This document shows positions 46,451-56,638 of a DNA stretch of 56,638 nt, one piece after another. The first letter of the stretch is position 1. Every line of letters starts with the position of its first letter. A program made the translations under genes and the position numbers. The stretch is from Terana coerulea (lineage: Eukaryota > Basidiomycota > Agaricomycetes > Polyporales > Phanerochaetaceae): assembly GCA_024811115.1 (NCBI GenBank), contig JAKOGH010000448.1, positions 1 through 56,638 of the forward strand, written 5' to 3'. The notes beneath the pieces are model-generated. The model had not been told where the DNA came from, did no database searches, and worked only from the letters and a program-made list of their open reading frames with translations.

Positions 46451-49013
46451 ATGACTCCCAAAGCTAAGAAATGTAAGATTGAGCACTCGCAGCAAACAGC
46501 AGAAGGCATGGCAAGCTCAGCCACCACCACCGTCTCCGCTGTACGCCGTACTCGAGGCAAGCGCGATCGTCTGGAGAACCTGTCAAACATGCCCCTCGAC
46601 ATTGTATTTGAGGTCAGTGCCGCTCCATGATGACACCCAACTTATTGCCCATCTCATATTGGTTTTTAGATATTTTCTTATTTGGAGCCAGTTGACTTGT
46701 TGCACTTGGCACGGACCAGCAAGCTGCTACGCTCGCTGTTGATGAGTCGACGGACGGCGCACGCGTACTGGAAGGCCGCATACAACAACCTGGACGAGCT
46801 CCCGGAATTCCCTGAGGACATAAACTATCCAGCACTAACTTCGCTGCTGTTCTCTTCTAACTGTTGCGTGAGTGCCATCACCGCTATCCTATGGGCTACG
46901 CTGAGTGATGATGCGAAGCGGTGTCTTAAAGTCAATAGCCACGTCATCATATGGGATACATTCACTCGTCTATGCAAGCCCTGCATGGCGGTATTAGAAC
47001 AAGGCATGAAACACGAGCCTCCAGAAGCGACCCTAGCGGGCACATTCCACGCGTTGCAATTCGAGGCTTCAGTTGCGGACATGGCTCTGTTCCCATTGAT
47101 GAATGTCTTCTGTGAGACTGAATATTGTGAGCATGCTCTATGTGGTACATTTTTGTTTGCGTCACCTGAAAAAGTGTTGCAGTTGAGCCGTCTCACTGGA
47201 GCCGCTATCCGGTTCAAGTTCTGCAATCAGATATCGAGAAGCTGAAGTCTACCCTGGAACCATTGCCCGTTGACGAGCGTACTAGTTATATTCAAGCGAG
47301 AATAATACGCAAGGAAAGTTGGAGAAAGGTACGCTATAATTTGCGCTTTTTCTCTCATGACGCTGACAGCAAAATCGATAGATTATCCCTGCGGTAGGAA
47401 TGTGGGTCAGTTATAAGAAGCTATCACGCACTCAAGAGCTCAGTAGTATCAAGGATGCGCGCTATGCAAGGTGAGGGCCATATACACTGCCGTGCACAAC
47501 GTAATACTCACGCTTTTGCCTTACCCAGTATAGTGCAGAGACTGAAAAACTTGGGTTGGGGTGCGGAGATCGCTGGACTGAACTATCTACAAGAGGACGA
47601 GTTTCGCAAGCTTTCTGTGGTTCGTCAGGCCAAAGCGTTAACAGAACGATGTCAGTACACAGCGTAAATCTACTATTGTCAGATGAGCTGACCTTTGACT
47701 CGCACACAGCTTGGAAGAGCTCAGCACCTACCGTACTCCAGTTTTTGGAAGATGTCAAAGCAGAGCGCCTGAAAACCGAATGGTGGAAGATCCAAAGGGT
47801 TCGCATGAAGACGCTTCGTGACGCGCTGCTGAAGATTCAGCCATACAATTTTTCCCAAATGGCCCCTCTCGACGTGCTGTTTCGCATGCCTGGCGTAAGG
47901 GAGGTCATAACGGCTCCGTTGGGCGAAGCGGTCACCATGGAAAGCTTCGACTTTCTGAAGACTACACTGCCTGCTTTCACGGGCGAGTGGCGCCAGAAAG
48001 CACGTCGGCATCTCGCGGATGTGGTCAAACAAGCCGTAGGCCTAGACGATGCCTCAGAGATCGACCCGCTGTCTCTTGCTATCGGGAGCTACTTCACTTG
48101 CGAGCAGTGTCATTCCACTGAGGTCTATCCCCTTATTCTCTCCCATACGTGTTATTACAGACGAAACAGTATCGAACAACATCTGCCCTCGGAAGATCAC
48201 GAGCTGTATCGTCAGGTGGCTCAAGCCAACTACATTGACCAAGCATTCTGGCAGCCATCACAGTGGACCGCGCGGAAGATGGAGAAGATTATCAGACTTT
48301 GCGGGCTGGATCCCCAAACAACAACAGTTAACGACATGGACATGTGCGCCGTTCGCTTCAACACTAGAGAAGTTGACAACGGCAAGGAACACATACTTAT
48401 GATGAACTGGCGTGCTACCGTAAGTCGATGTATTCCCTTGTACTCAATGTCGCCTTGACCAATCAAGTGCACTTAAAGCTGTTCCTCGATGCACGAGCGA
48501 ACGACTCGGAAGGGCTGTCATATCTACAATACCTGAACGATTTAGGCGATTTAGGCTACTGGGAATGGTCGGTTGGGCGCGACCTCCAGGTAATACCAGA
48601 ACATCAAGCGTCACTCGCCAGGTCAATGGAAACGGCGGCCGAGCTTACCACGCGGAGGGACTTGGCCAAGGCCGGTGACAAACACACTTGGCATTGCGCA
48701 CACTGCTTTCAGGGCGATATCAATGGTCGCCGGCATGGGAGGTGCAAGAAGAACGTGATCGACCACTTGTCCAAAGAGTGAGTTCCACCCTTCGATGTTG
48801 TTCAGGCTGATTTATGGCGTACGCAGCCATAACATCGACAACCCCGGTGACGATGACTTGTTCGACAGCGAGCCAAAGTGGCAGCGTGACCGGGCTTACT
48901 GGACATGGCTGGTATCGGATTCCGTGGACGAGAGCAAATTGCCATGTGAACTTCGAGGAGAGCTCAAGCAGGGAACAGCCCAATTTTACAGAGCCGACAA
49001 GTTTAAAACCTAG
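46451..49013 (+). CDS. F-box protein with Cys-rich centre, copy C
   Basis: Third member of the A/B/C family. Exon 1 46451-46612 (basic leader, MPLDIVFE), exon 2 46670-46867 (F-box EIFSYLEPVDLLHLARTSKLLRSLL), exon 3 from 46919; intron 46868-46918 is 51 nt, in frame and stop-free. Cysteine groups: NCC...RCL / LCKPC, TCEQCHSTEVY...SHTC and WHCAHCFQGDI, as in A, with the first donor a normal GT. The region around 48470-48620 differs from A and B: LFLDARANDSEGLSYLQYLNDLGDLGYWEW replaces the LLCGP-x-MGTWFW segment. The C-terminus ends GTAQFYRADKFKT. No frameshift seen. Together with F this is the most complete F-box pair in the window. Confidence 0.75.
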
Positions 49014-49238
49014 CAAGCAGCAACAGCCCGTCTTTCACCAGTAGCAGGCTTCGAGACCATTCCTTCCATCTCATGTGAGGCAGCCCTCACGATTCGGAGC
49101 CCGCGAGTGCGCAGGAGTACAACGTTCCTATTTCTTCAATATATACATGCAAAACTGTACCACGAAGTTGCCAGCATCGTCTGAAGCTATCCTTTCCTTA
49201 CATCGCAGCCGATAACCGCAGTGAGACCGTCACAGCGA
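48690..49238 (+). repeat. Left arm of an inverted duplication around GLR1
   Basis: The last exon and 3' flank of F-box gene C. The same sequence occurs inverted at 52047-52597 with moderate divergence, both inside the coding part and through the 3' UTR, up to GATAACCGCAGTGAGACCG and CACAGCGA. Confidence 0.8.
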
Positions 49239-50061
49239 GTAGCAAGTGCGCGGAAGACATCCGAGCCACTACCGAAAGACAGGGTCCACTCGCATAGGAC
49301 CGAGGCAGCATTAAGGCAGAGCTTGTCTCCTTCATTCCGTAGGTTGTTCAAGGGATCTACGTTGGCTGGCTAGCTTCTGCGACAGGTGTGTATGCCCGGG
49401 GTCGAGTCAATCGCCTAAATCGGCGTCCAGGGCTTTGTGGCGTCGACATGCGGAAGCCATGCACTCGACCTATCTCAGTCACTGAGCAAAGTTTCTTGTA
49501 CCTCATAACCGTAGGAGTCGAAAACACGGCTTTCTTCGAGGTTCTAAGTCCCAGGAAGAGTCGATCTGCCCATCCGACCCGCGGTGAATGCCCATTGACA
49601 GCCTGGAGTCGCTGGCCACACGCGGTGATGTACCCGAGTACGCCCAGTCGATGATGAAGGCATGAATGTTGCATCAAAAAGCGACGTTTTGAGTGGTTTT
49701 GCTGACTCCGCCCTGCGACCGAGGTGAAAGGTCGGGCACAGGTGGCCACTGGCCAGGGCGCAGTGGGAGGGCCTGCCTTCAGATACGTCACGTGAGGAGC
49801 GCCCTTCGTAAGCAGGCTTGGGCGTGCTCGTCAGCGCAGATGTCCTCTTCGAGCTCGCACTCTGTCCCCGAACACTATATATTCCCTGAACGCTGGCTTC
49901 CTTGCTCACCATATCGTTCCTTTCTTTCCCCGCACTGCGACCAGCAGCGTCCGCCAGGCTCTCTCACGTACGCCGCCCCTCCTGCCCCTCTCACCTAGCC
50001 GCGGTGTCTGACGCGTCTCTGACAGATCGCACGAGCATTTGCCACCAGTTCCACTATCAGA
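49239..50061. other. Intergenic, promoter of glutathione reductase
   Basis: No gene recognised. A TATA-like CTATATATTCC lies near 49875, about 185 bp before the GLR1 ATG, followed by a pyrimidine-rich leader (CCTTTCTTTCCCC). Confidence 0.4.
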
Positions 50062-51917
50062 ATGGCCCCCATAAGTAAACCGAAACACGAGCAGTACGAC
50101 ATCGTATTTGTTGGAGGAGGCAGCGGGGGCGTCGCGGGCTCGGTACGTCGCGGGTCCTGCGAAAGCGTGTCGGGCGCGAACTGACGAGGAGACGGCAGCG
50201 TCGGGCAGCGTCGTACGGCAAGAAGGTAGCTCTGATTGAGGCGTCGCCCAACCTCGGTGGGACCTGCGTGAACGTCGGTGAGTCCGTCTGTCTCTGTCGG
50301 CCTTGCACGGTCTGGGTGCGAAATGTCGCAATTTCGGTGTCGCGATCCGATACGGAGAACAGCAGACGCGTCTGCTCGTGCGCCATCCGCGTGCAAGGCT
50401 TCGTGGAAACGCTGAGCTGACACATCTCATTCTCTCTCTGCAGGATGTGTTCCCAAGAAGGTGCGTAAGCTACTGATCAACTCAGGAAGATTAACTGAGG
50501 GTGGTGTAGATTATGTGGCATGCTGCCGATATCGCAGACAAAATAAGGCACGCAGAGGGCTATCAGTTCAAGGGTCCAGGAATTGGCGAGCCTCAGTTCA
50601 GCTGGAAGACGTTCAAGCCCCAACGCGACGCATATATTAGGCGTCTCAACAGCATCTACGACAATAACGTCACGAAGGAGGGCGTCGACTACTTTCAGGG
50701 TTTCGGCCGCCTCATTTCTACAAACGAGGTGGAGGTGACCACCTCCGAGGGCGAGAAAATCACGTTGAAGACCGACCGCGTCTGCGTGGCGACTGGCGGC
50801 CGCCCGACCATCCCCTCCGACGACAAGATCCCTGGCGCGTCGCTCGGCATCAACTCTGACGGCTTCTTTGACCTTGAGGACCAGCCCAAGCGTGTCGCGG
50901 TCGTCGGCGCCGGCTACATCGCCGTCGAACTCGCCGGTGTCCTTAACACACTCGGCTCGGAGACCCATCTCATCATCCGCCAGGACCACTTCCTGCGTAC
51001 GTTCGACCCCGCGGTCTACGAAACGCTCGGGACGTGGGCAGAGCACACCGGCATCAAGATCCACAAGCGGTCCAACGTCACCAAGGTCGAGGGCGCGCCG
51101 GGCCAGACGCTGACGGTACACACGGACAAGGGCGAGGCGATCGAGGTCGATACGCTCATCTGGGCCATCGGCCGCCATGCGAACACGGAGGGCCTTGGTC
51201 TCGAGGAGCTCGGCGTCAAGCTCGACAAGAAGGGCGACGTCATCACGAACGAGTACCAGGAGTCGAACGTCCCCGGGATCACTGCGATCGGCGACGTTCA
51301 GGGCCGCGCGCTGCTCACGCCTGTCGCGATCGCTGCTGGCCGCCGGCTCTCGAACCGCCTCTTCGGCCCACCGAAGTTCAAGAACGACAAGCTCAGCTAC
51401 GAGAACATTGCTACTGTGGTTTTCTCGTAAGCACGCGGTTGTTGTCGAGGCGTCGAGTTGCCTGACCTTTCTTGGTAGACACCCGCCCATCGGTACCGTC
51501 GGCCTGACCGAGCCGGAGGCTGAGCAGAAGTACGGCAAGGACAACATCAAGATTTGTACGTCCATTTTTCCTAGCATATACCCACGCTTCCCTTACACCG
51601 TTGCAGACAAGTCCTCCTTCCGTGCCCTCTACTTCTCCCAGGTCAAGGAAGAGGAGAAGGAGCCGACCGTGTACAAGCTCGTTGTTACCGGCCCTGAGGA
51701 GAAGGTCGTTGGCATCCACATCATCGGTCTCGGCAGCGACGAGGTCATCCAGGGCTTCGCCGTCGCGTTGAAGATGGGCGCGACAAAGGAGGACTTCGAC
51801 AACACTGTCGCTATTCACCCGACGTCCGGTGAAGGTTAGTAGTGTCTTCGGGCCCAACCGTCCTGTTACTGTCAGAAACTGACAGCGGTGTTCGTAGAAC
51901 TGGTCACCCTTCGATGA
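50062..51917 (+). CDS. GLR1: Glutathione reductase
   Basis: NADPH-dependent flavoenzyme that regenerates reduced glutathione; acts in cytosol and often mitochondria. Exons 50062-50142, 50199-50277, 50444-50460 (17 nt), 50510-51426, 51479-51555, 51607-51834 and 51898-51917 sum to 473 codons (472 residues). FAD-binding GGGSGG near residue 18; redox disulfide [18 protein letters not shown]-binding [14 protein letters not shown]; second FAD motif with AIGDV; and the dimer-interface C-terminus with [14 protein letters not shown] and the active-site HPTSGEELVTLR, where the His-Pro-Thr ... Glu-Glu couple is complete. The second redox cysteine is encoded by the 17-nt exon. No mitochondrial leader is visible at this start. 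The gene is flanked by inverted copies of an F-box 3' fragment. Confidence 0.95.
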
Positions 51918-52046
51918 TTCCCTGATTCTCAAGAAAAGAAGAACCCATGTATATAGTAGTCGAGTTGGATTTAGAGGGCGGTCGCGGACCAAATTATCAT
52001 ACAACTCTTGTGTGTATTCCTAGTGTCCAGTTGTATTATGACAGCT

Positions 52047-52597
52047 TTCGCTGTGACGGTCTCACTGCGGTTATCGGCTGCGGCGTAAGAGAAGCATAGC
52101 TTCAGACGATGCTGTCAAAGTTGTGGTACAATTTTGCGTGTATAGATTGAAGGAATAGGAATGCTATGCACCTACCGCGCTCGCGAGCTCCAATAGTGAG
52201 GGCTGCCCCACACGGGGTGGAAGGAGTGGCCTCGTAGCCGGCTACTTGTGAACGATGGGCTGCTGCTGTCGGCTCTGTAAACTTAGGCGGTTCCCTGCTT
52301 AAGCTCTCGCCGAAGATCACATGGCAATATGCTCTCGTCCACAGAATCCGATACCAGCCATGTCCGTTACAGTAAGCCCGGTCATGCTGCCACTTTGGCT
52401 CGCTGTCGAACAATTCATCGTCACCGGGGTCGTCGATGTTATGACTGCATACGCCATAAACTAGTTTGGACAGTACAGATACTGGACAGAGAGTGGAACT
52501 CACTCTTTAACAAGTGCGCGATCACGTTCTTCTTGTACCTCTCATGCCGGTAACCACGGTGCCACTGATGTCGCCTTGAAAGCAGTGTACGCAATGC
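52047..52597 (-). pseudogene. F-box C-terminal fragment, inverted (copy D)
   Basis: Reverse strand matches the last two exons and 3' UTR of gene C: CIALLSRRHQW-like remains of the HCAHCF region, then SHNIDDPGDDELFDSEPKWQHDRAYC, then the 3' flank. There is no F-box, no start and the frame is broken (an extra codon-sized insertion after RAYC, diverged splice region). It is a dead fragment produced by an inverted duplication that spans or bypasses GLR1. Confidence 0.8.
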
Positions 52598-53087
52598 AGT
52601 GATTTGTTGGAAGCAGTACTTCAGAATATTTCAACACAGCAAGCGTACCTCCCATTCCTCACCGCCTCACCGCCTCACCGCCCCCACTTCGAGGCCTCCG
52701 CGCTTTGCGGTTTCCCTGTCTCGATTTTACCATCGCAGCTCCTGCAAGCCTGAGATGCAAGCTCGACCCTGATTCAGTTAAGTCCTAACTCACAATCAGT
52801 TCCGCTACTAGAGTATTGGTAAGCACTGTAAGACGTTACCTGCGAATGCTAACGTCGTTTGGCAGCAGGCTGTGCCTTGAAGTCCGAACCGCGACTTTTA
52901 TTGAAGTAGGTCCTGTTGTCACTGCGGACGGCCTATTTTTGCTGTTTGATATCGACACAATGGTAATATAAAGGCTTGTCTGGTCAAATTTCCATCCGTA
53001 GATGTACATCCTTAAAAAAGCGAAAAGAGTGAACAGGTTGGTTCGTGGTGCGCCGCGGCAAGAACCCGGTTGGGCGTCGATGATTCA
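52598..53087. other. Intergenic, nothing recognised
   Basis: About 490 bp between the F-box fragment and the hAT-like element. A tandem CTCACCGC run occurs at 52662-52682. No gene seen. Confidence 0.35.
53080..53087. repeat. 8-bp target duplication, left copy
   Basis: ATGATTCA, repeated exactly at 53720-53727 on the other side of the element. Confidence 0.75.
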
Positions 53088-53719
53088 CAGAAAGTCCGGC
53101 CGGCTGGGCCTCCCGTTCGCGGAACATGTCCCGAACGTGTTCGCGAACAACCGCCCTAATCTAGTGGCCAGCTGTGACAACGATATTTGCCGTGCGTGAC
53201 CCGCCTTTGTTTGCTCCTCCGCCATTTTGGGCAGTCGCGTACCGTGACAGTTTGGCGCTGCCTCCAAATTCCCTCGGGCGCGGTGAATCTCGACATTTAC
53301 CGCTATGCCAAGCCCGCGACGTGCACAAAATCTACCAATTATATCTCAGATCTTTGTCAGTGTACTGTTGGTGTACTGTACCGAGACCCGCAGTGCTTGA
53401 CATGCTCACATTCAGACAAGGTGGCCATTCGTGACACTATACTTACTACATAGTATTTAAGGGCGGCCGGGGCTACAACTACTGTGAGAGGGATCGCTGG
53501 ATTAATAGTAATATAACTGAATACTATGCAGTATAGTACATTAGTAATTACTTACCGGGGAACAAAGCGAGTGTACTTAATGACTGGTCATTGGCCTTGA
53601 GAGGCCCTGGTCACGACAGCAGGTCACAATGACAGCCGGCGTGATGTTCGTCACCCTTGTTCGCGAACGTGTTCCGAACGTGTTCGCCGAACAAACCTCC
53701 CAGCCGTCCGGACGTTCTC
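53088..53719. mobile_element. hAT-like non-autonomous element, second family
   Basis: A 632-bp unit between two identical octamers ATGATTCA. The ends are imperfect inverted repeats about 65 bp long: left CAGAAAGTCCGGCCGGCTGGG and right (inverted) GAGAACGTCCGGACGGCTGG, followed inward by GTTCG/CGAAC-rich words such as GAACGTGTTCGCGAACAA. The 8-bp duplication and CAG-type left end fit hAT. No coding sequence inside. The family is clearly distinct in sequence from the element at 40694-41363. Confidence 0.75.
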
Positions 53720-53727
53720 ATGATTCA

Positions 53728-55354
53728 GCGTTGATGCCGGCACCCGCCGCGCCACGACGCTCGCGACTTCCCGTGTGGGAAGTGATGCCAGCTCTATCAC
53801 TTCGCCTTTCCCACAGACCACCACGTCGACTTCGGCTGCGTCCAGCCATCCACTGGCATCACTCTTTATTGTCATACGCGCGGGCCGCCGTGCATGCATG
53901 AGGCTGTGCTCGACGACAAGCGACGCAGCGCGCACAGTTGCACTTTTTCCGCAGCGATATCCCACCGGGCCAAGACTGTCAACGACTACGCCGGGGCCGA
54001 GCGGTTCCAACAGTACGTAAAGAAGTGATCTCGTCATACACAACCGAAGCTTCATGTCCGATGCACGGCCTTGTTCGTCTTCTTTGAACGCGCACTTACT
54101 GCGTACGTGCACAGACTCCCGAGTCGCTGCATTTATCAGTAGTTTTGTCTGCAATCTCCCAAGACTGAGAGCTGCAAGCTGGACTCCGGAGTGGTAGTGG
54201 GCTCGTTGCGGAAAGTGCAGCACAGAATTGCTACAAGGTTATGCGTCATCGAGATGGCCGTTCTCCCAGCCGCAGCCAAGTCCAACAGGTTCTCAGGGCT
54301 ATTTTTGGGAGACCCCACTAGCGTCTTCCAGAATTGCAATGTCTTGTTCGGCCATCAGGGAACATATGTACGTCGCAACCTTGGCTGTGCCCTGAAATGC
54401 ACCTCATTCCCACTCACCTTCTCGGGCCCGTAGTTGCTGAGAGTGCGGTGGGCGTTGGTCCTCCTCAGACTCCCTCGCTCGCTCCAAAGCGTATGATATT
54501 CTGATGTTAATGTCAGTACGCCGACCGGAATTTTCGCTTATGTTCTATATTTACTTACAACCAATGTGAAAGTAGCTGCGGTCTACGCAAATTACGTCTG
54601 AGCGTTTCATACTAGGCACCGCAATAAACCCATGTTGCGGTACCGCTCTTATTTGCTCTCATACCTCAAGTCTGGTTCGTCAGACCTGGTGGTCTCTTCT
54701 CGTATTCGAGACACAACATGCAGCGTGAATTTCCTCCAGTCAAGCTAGCGCGAACAAGAAGTACGGATGGCGCAGACATGCGCAGACAGTCAAAGGTGAG
54801 CATTAGCCCGCGATTTACCATTCTTGCGAGAGAAGTTAACCACGCTTACTCGAATAAGTGTCAGTGCAAGGCGATGTACCGTGGGTATCACCCGCAGTTC
54901 TACTCTAAACACTTGCCTTACCGGCTTACTGGCCGTATAGAGATCCGTCGCGTTCACACAACGCACGGATCCTTGGCAAGGAAGCAACGATCAGCAATCG
55001 CCAATCCCGACGTGCGTCAGGCCCTGTCGGTAAGTACAGCCCGCCTCCCATGGTCGTACCAGACGCATGACAGCTTACCCAGAGAACAGGTTCTGCGCAG
55101 GACAAATTGTCCTGCCACCCACAGTCCTGTGAGCCTCATGCATCCCGCCTCTCTGGCCTCGGGACGGCTGAGGCCATACCGACCGTACAGCGGTACCCGA
55201 CCGATGGGATCCTGCGCAAAAAACGGCGCCGTCGCTGATGCTCTGCCATCGGCACCGTGCATGCCACCCACAGTCCTGAGAGCCTCGAAACCGGCCGACT
55301 GTGATTCGCCAGTCGTGCCCGCCTGCGGCAACATTCACGAGGTATTTTGGAGGG
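53728..55354. other. Upstream region of manganese peroxidase
   Basis: No gene could be supported. A 190-codon minus-strand frame at 53651-54223 overlaps the transposon end and shows no family feature. The proximal 300 bp are GC-rich and contain a 25-bp direct repeat, described separately. Confidence 0.4.
55113..55286. repeat. 25-bp direct repeat in the MnP promoter
   Basis: TGCCACCCACAGTCCTG followed by (T/A)GAGCCTC occurs at 55113-55137 and 55262-55286, with one mismatch, 149 bp apart and upstream of the TATA box. Possible regulatory duplication; no known metal-response or carbon-catabolite consensus was matched with confidence. Confidence 0.6.
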
Positions 55355-55360
55355 TATAAA
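55355..55360 (+). promoter_or_regulatory. TATA box of manganese peroxidase
   Basis: TATAAA in GGAGGGTATAAAACCTG, 121 bp before the ATG, the normal arrangement for highly expressed fungal peroxidase genes. Confidence 0.7.
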
Positions 55361-55475
55361 ACCTGTCGAGAGTGCTCACTCATTCCTCAGGACATCGACC
55401 TCTTCAGTCGCCACTCTCCTCAGGACATCAAGTTCTCTCGCCTCTTGACCTCCTACACCCGCTCTTGACAATCCA

Positions 55476-56638
<1,163 letters not shown>

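Noticed and set aside
53651..54223. 190-codon minus-strand open frame
   Set aside because: It overlaps the end of the hAT-like element at 53719, has no recognisable domain, and GC-rich DNA easily gives open frames of this length.
54718..55359. 213-codon plus-strand frame before the peroxidase
   Set aside because: It runs into the TATA box of the MnP gene, has no domain, and contains the promoter direct repeat; more likely promoter DNA.

Overview
The window is nuclear DNA of a basidiomycete fungus, most probably a wood-decaying Agaricomycete close to the Polyporales. The evidence is dense genes with many 45-60 nt GT-AG introns, a manganese peroxidase gene at the right edge, fungal F-box families, and eukaryotic housekeeping genes (eRF1, NTF2, a Vps1-type dynamin, glutathione reductase, RNase P subunit Pop7). 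The species is not identifiable from sequence alone.

Layout. 1-5575 is gene-poor and holds nested, partly truncated terminal-inverted-repeat elements. 5783-19090 is a conserved housekeeping block: an unknown protein with a mitochondrial-looking N-terminus, Pop7/Rpp20 (Alba family), a small conserved unknown, a PITH-domain protein, eRF1 (minus), an unknown fungal protein (minus), NTF2 and Vps1. 20068-28046 is an accessory cluster: two LOG-type phosphoribohydrolase genes flank a head-to-head pair of unrelated F-box genes (a cysteine-rich one on minus and an LRR-like one on plus). 29728-31898 is a disordered conserved protein (minus). About 31.9-40.7 kb has no intact gene that I can support; it holds a P450-like exon relic and a TIR element. 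40694-41363 is a well delimited hAT-type element (8-bp target duplication). 41537-49013 carries a second set of the F-box genes: another cysteine-rich copy, then a second head-to-head pair in inverted orientation relative to the first. 50062-51917 is glutathione reductase, flanked by an inverted copy of the F-box 3' end. 53088-53719 is another hAT-like element. 55476-end is a manganese peroxidase, cut by the window edge.

How it fits together. The housekeeping genes act independently in translation termination, nuclear transport, membrane fission, RNase P/MRP and redox balance. The accessory part looks like a locus that grows by local, often inverted, duplication of F-box genes and is bordered by short non-autonomous DNA transposons. 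A joint role for the LOG enzymes and the F-box proteins is only suggested by position.

Quality note. Five otherwise intact genes (Pop7, PITH protein, LOG2, the disordered protein, MnP) each need exactly one extra base in a homopolymer run to restore the family reading frame. This points to systematic homopolymer under-calling in the source sequence rather than to five pseudogenes.
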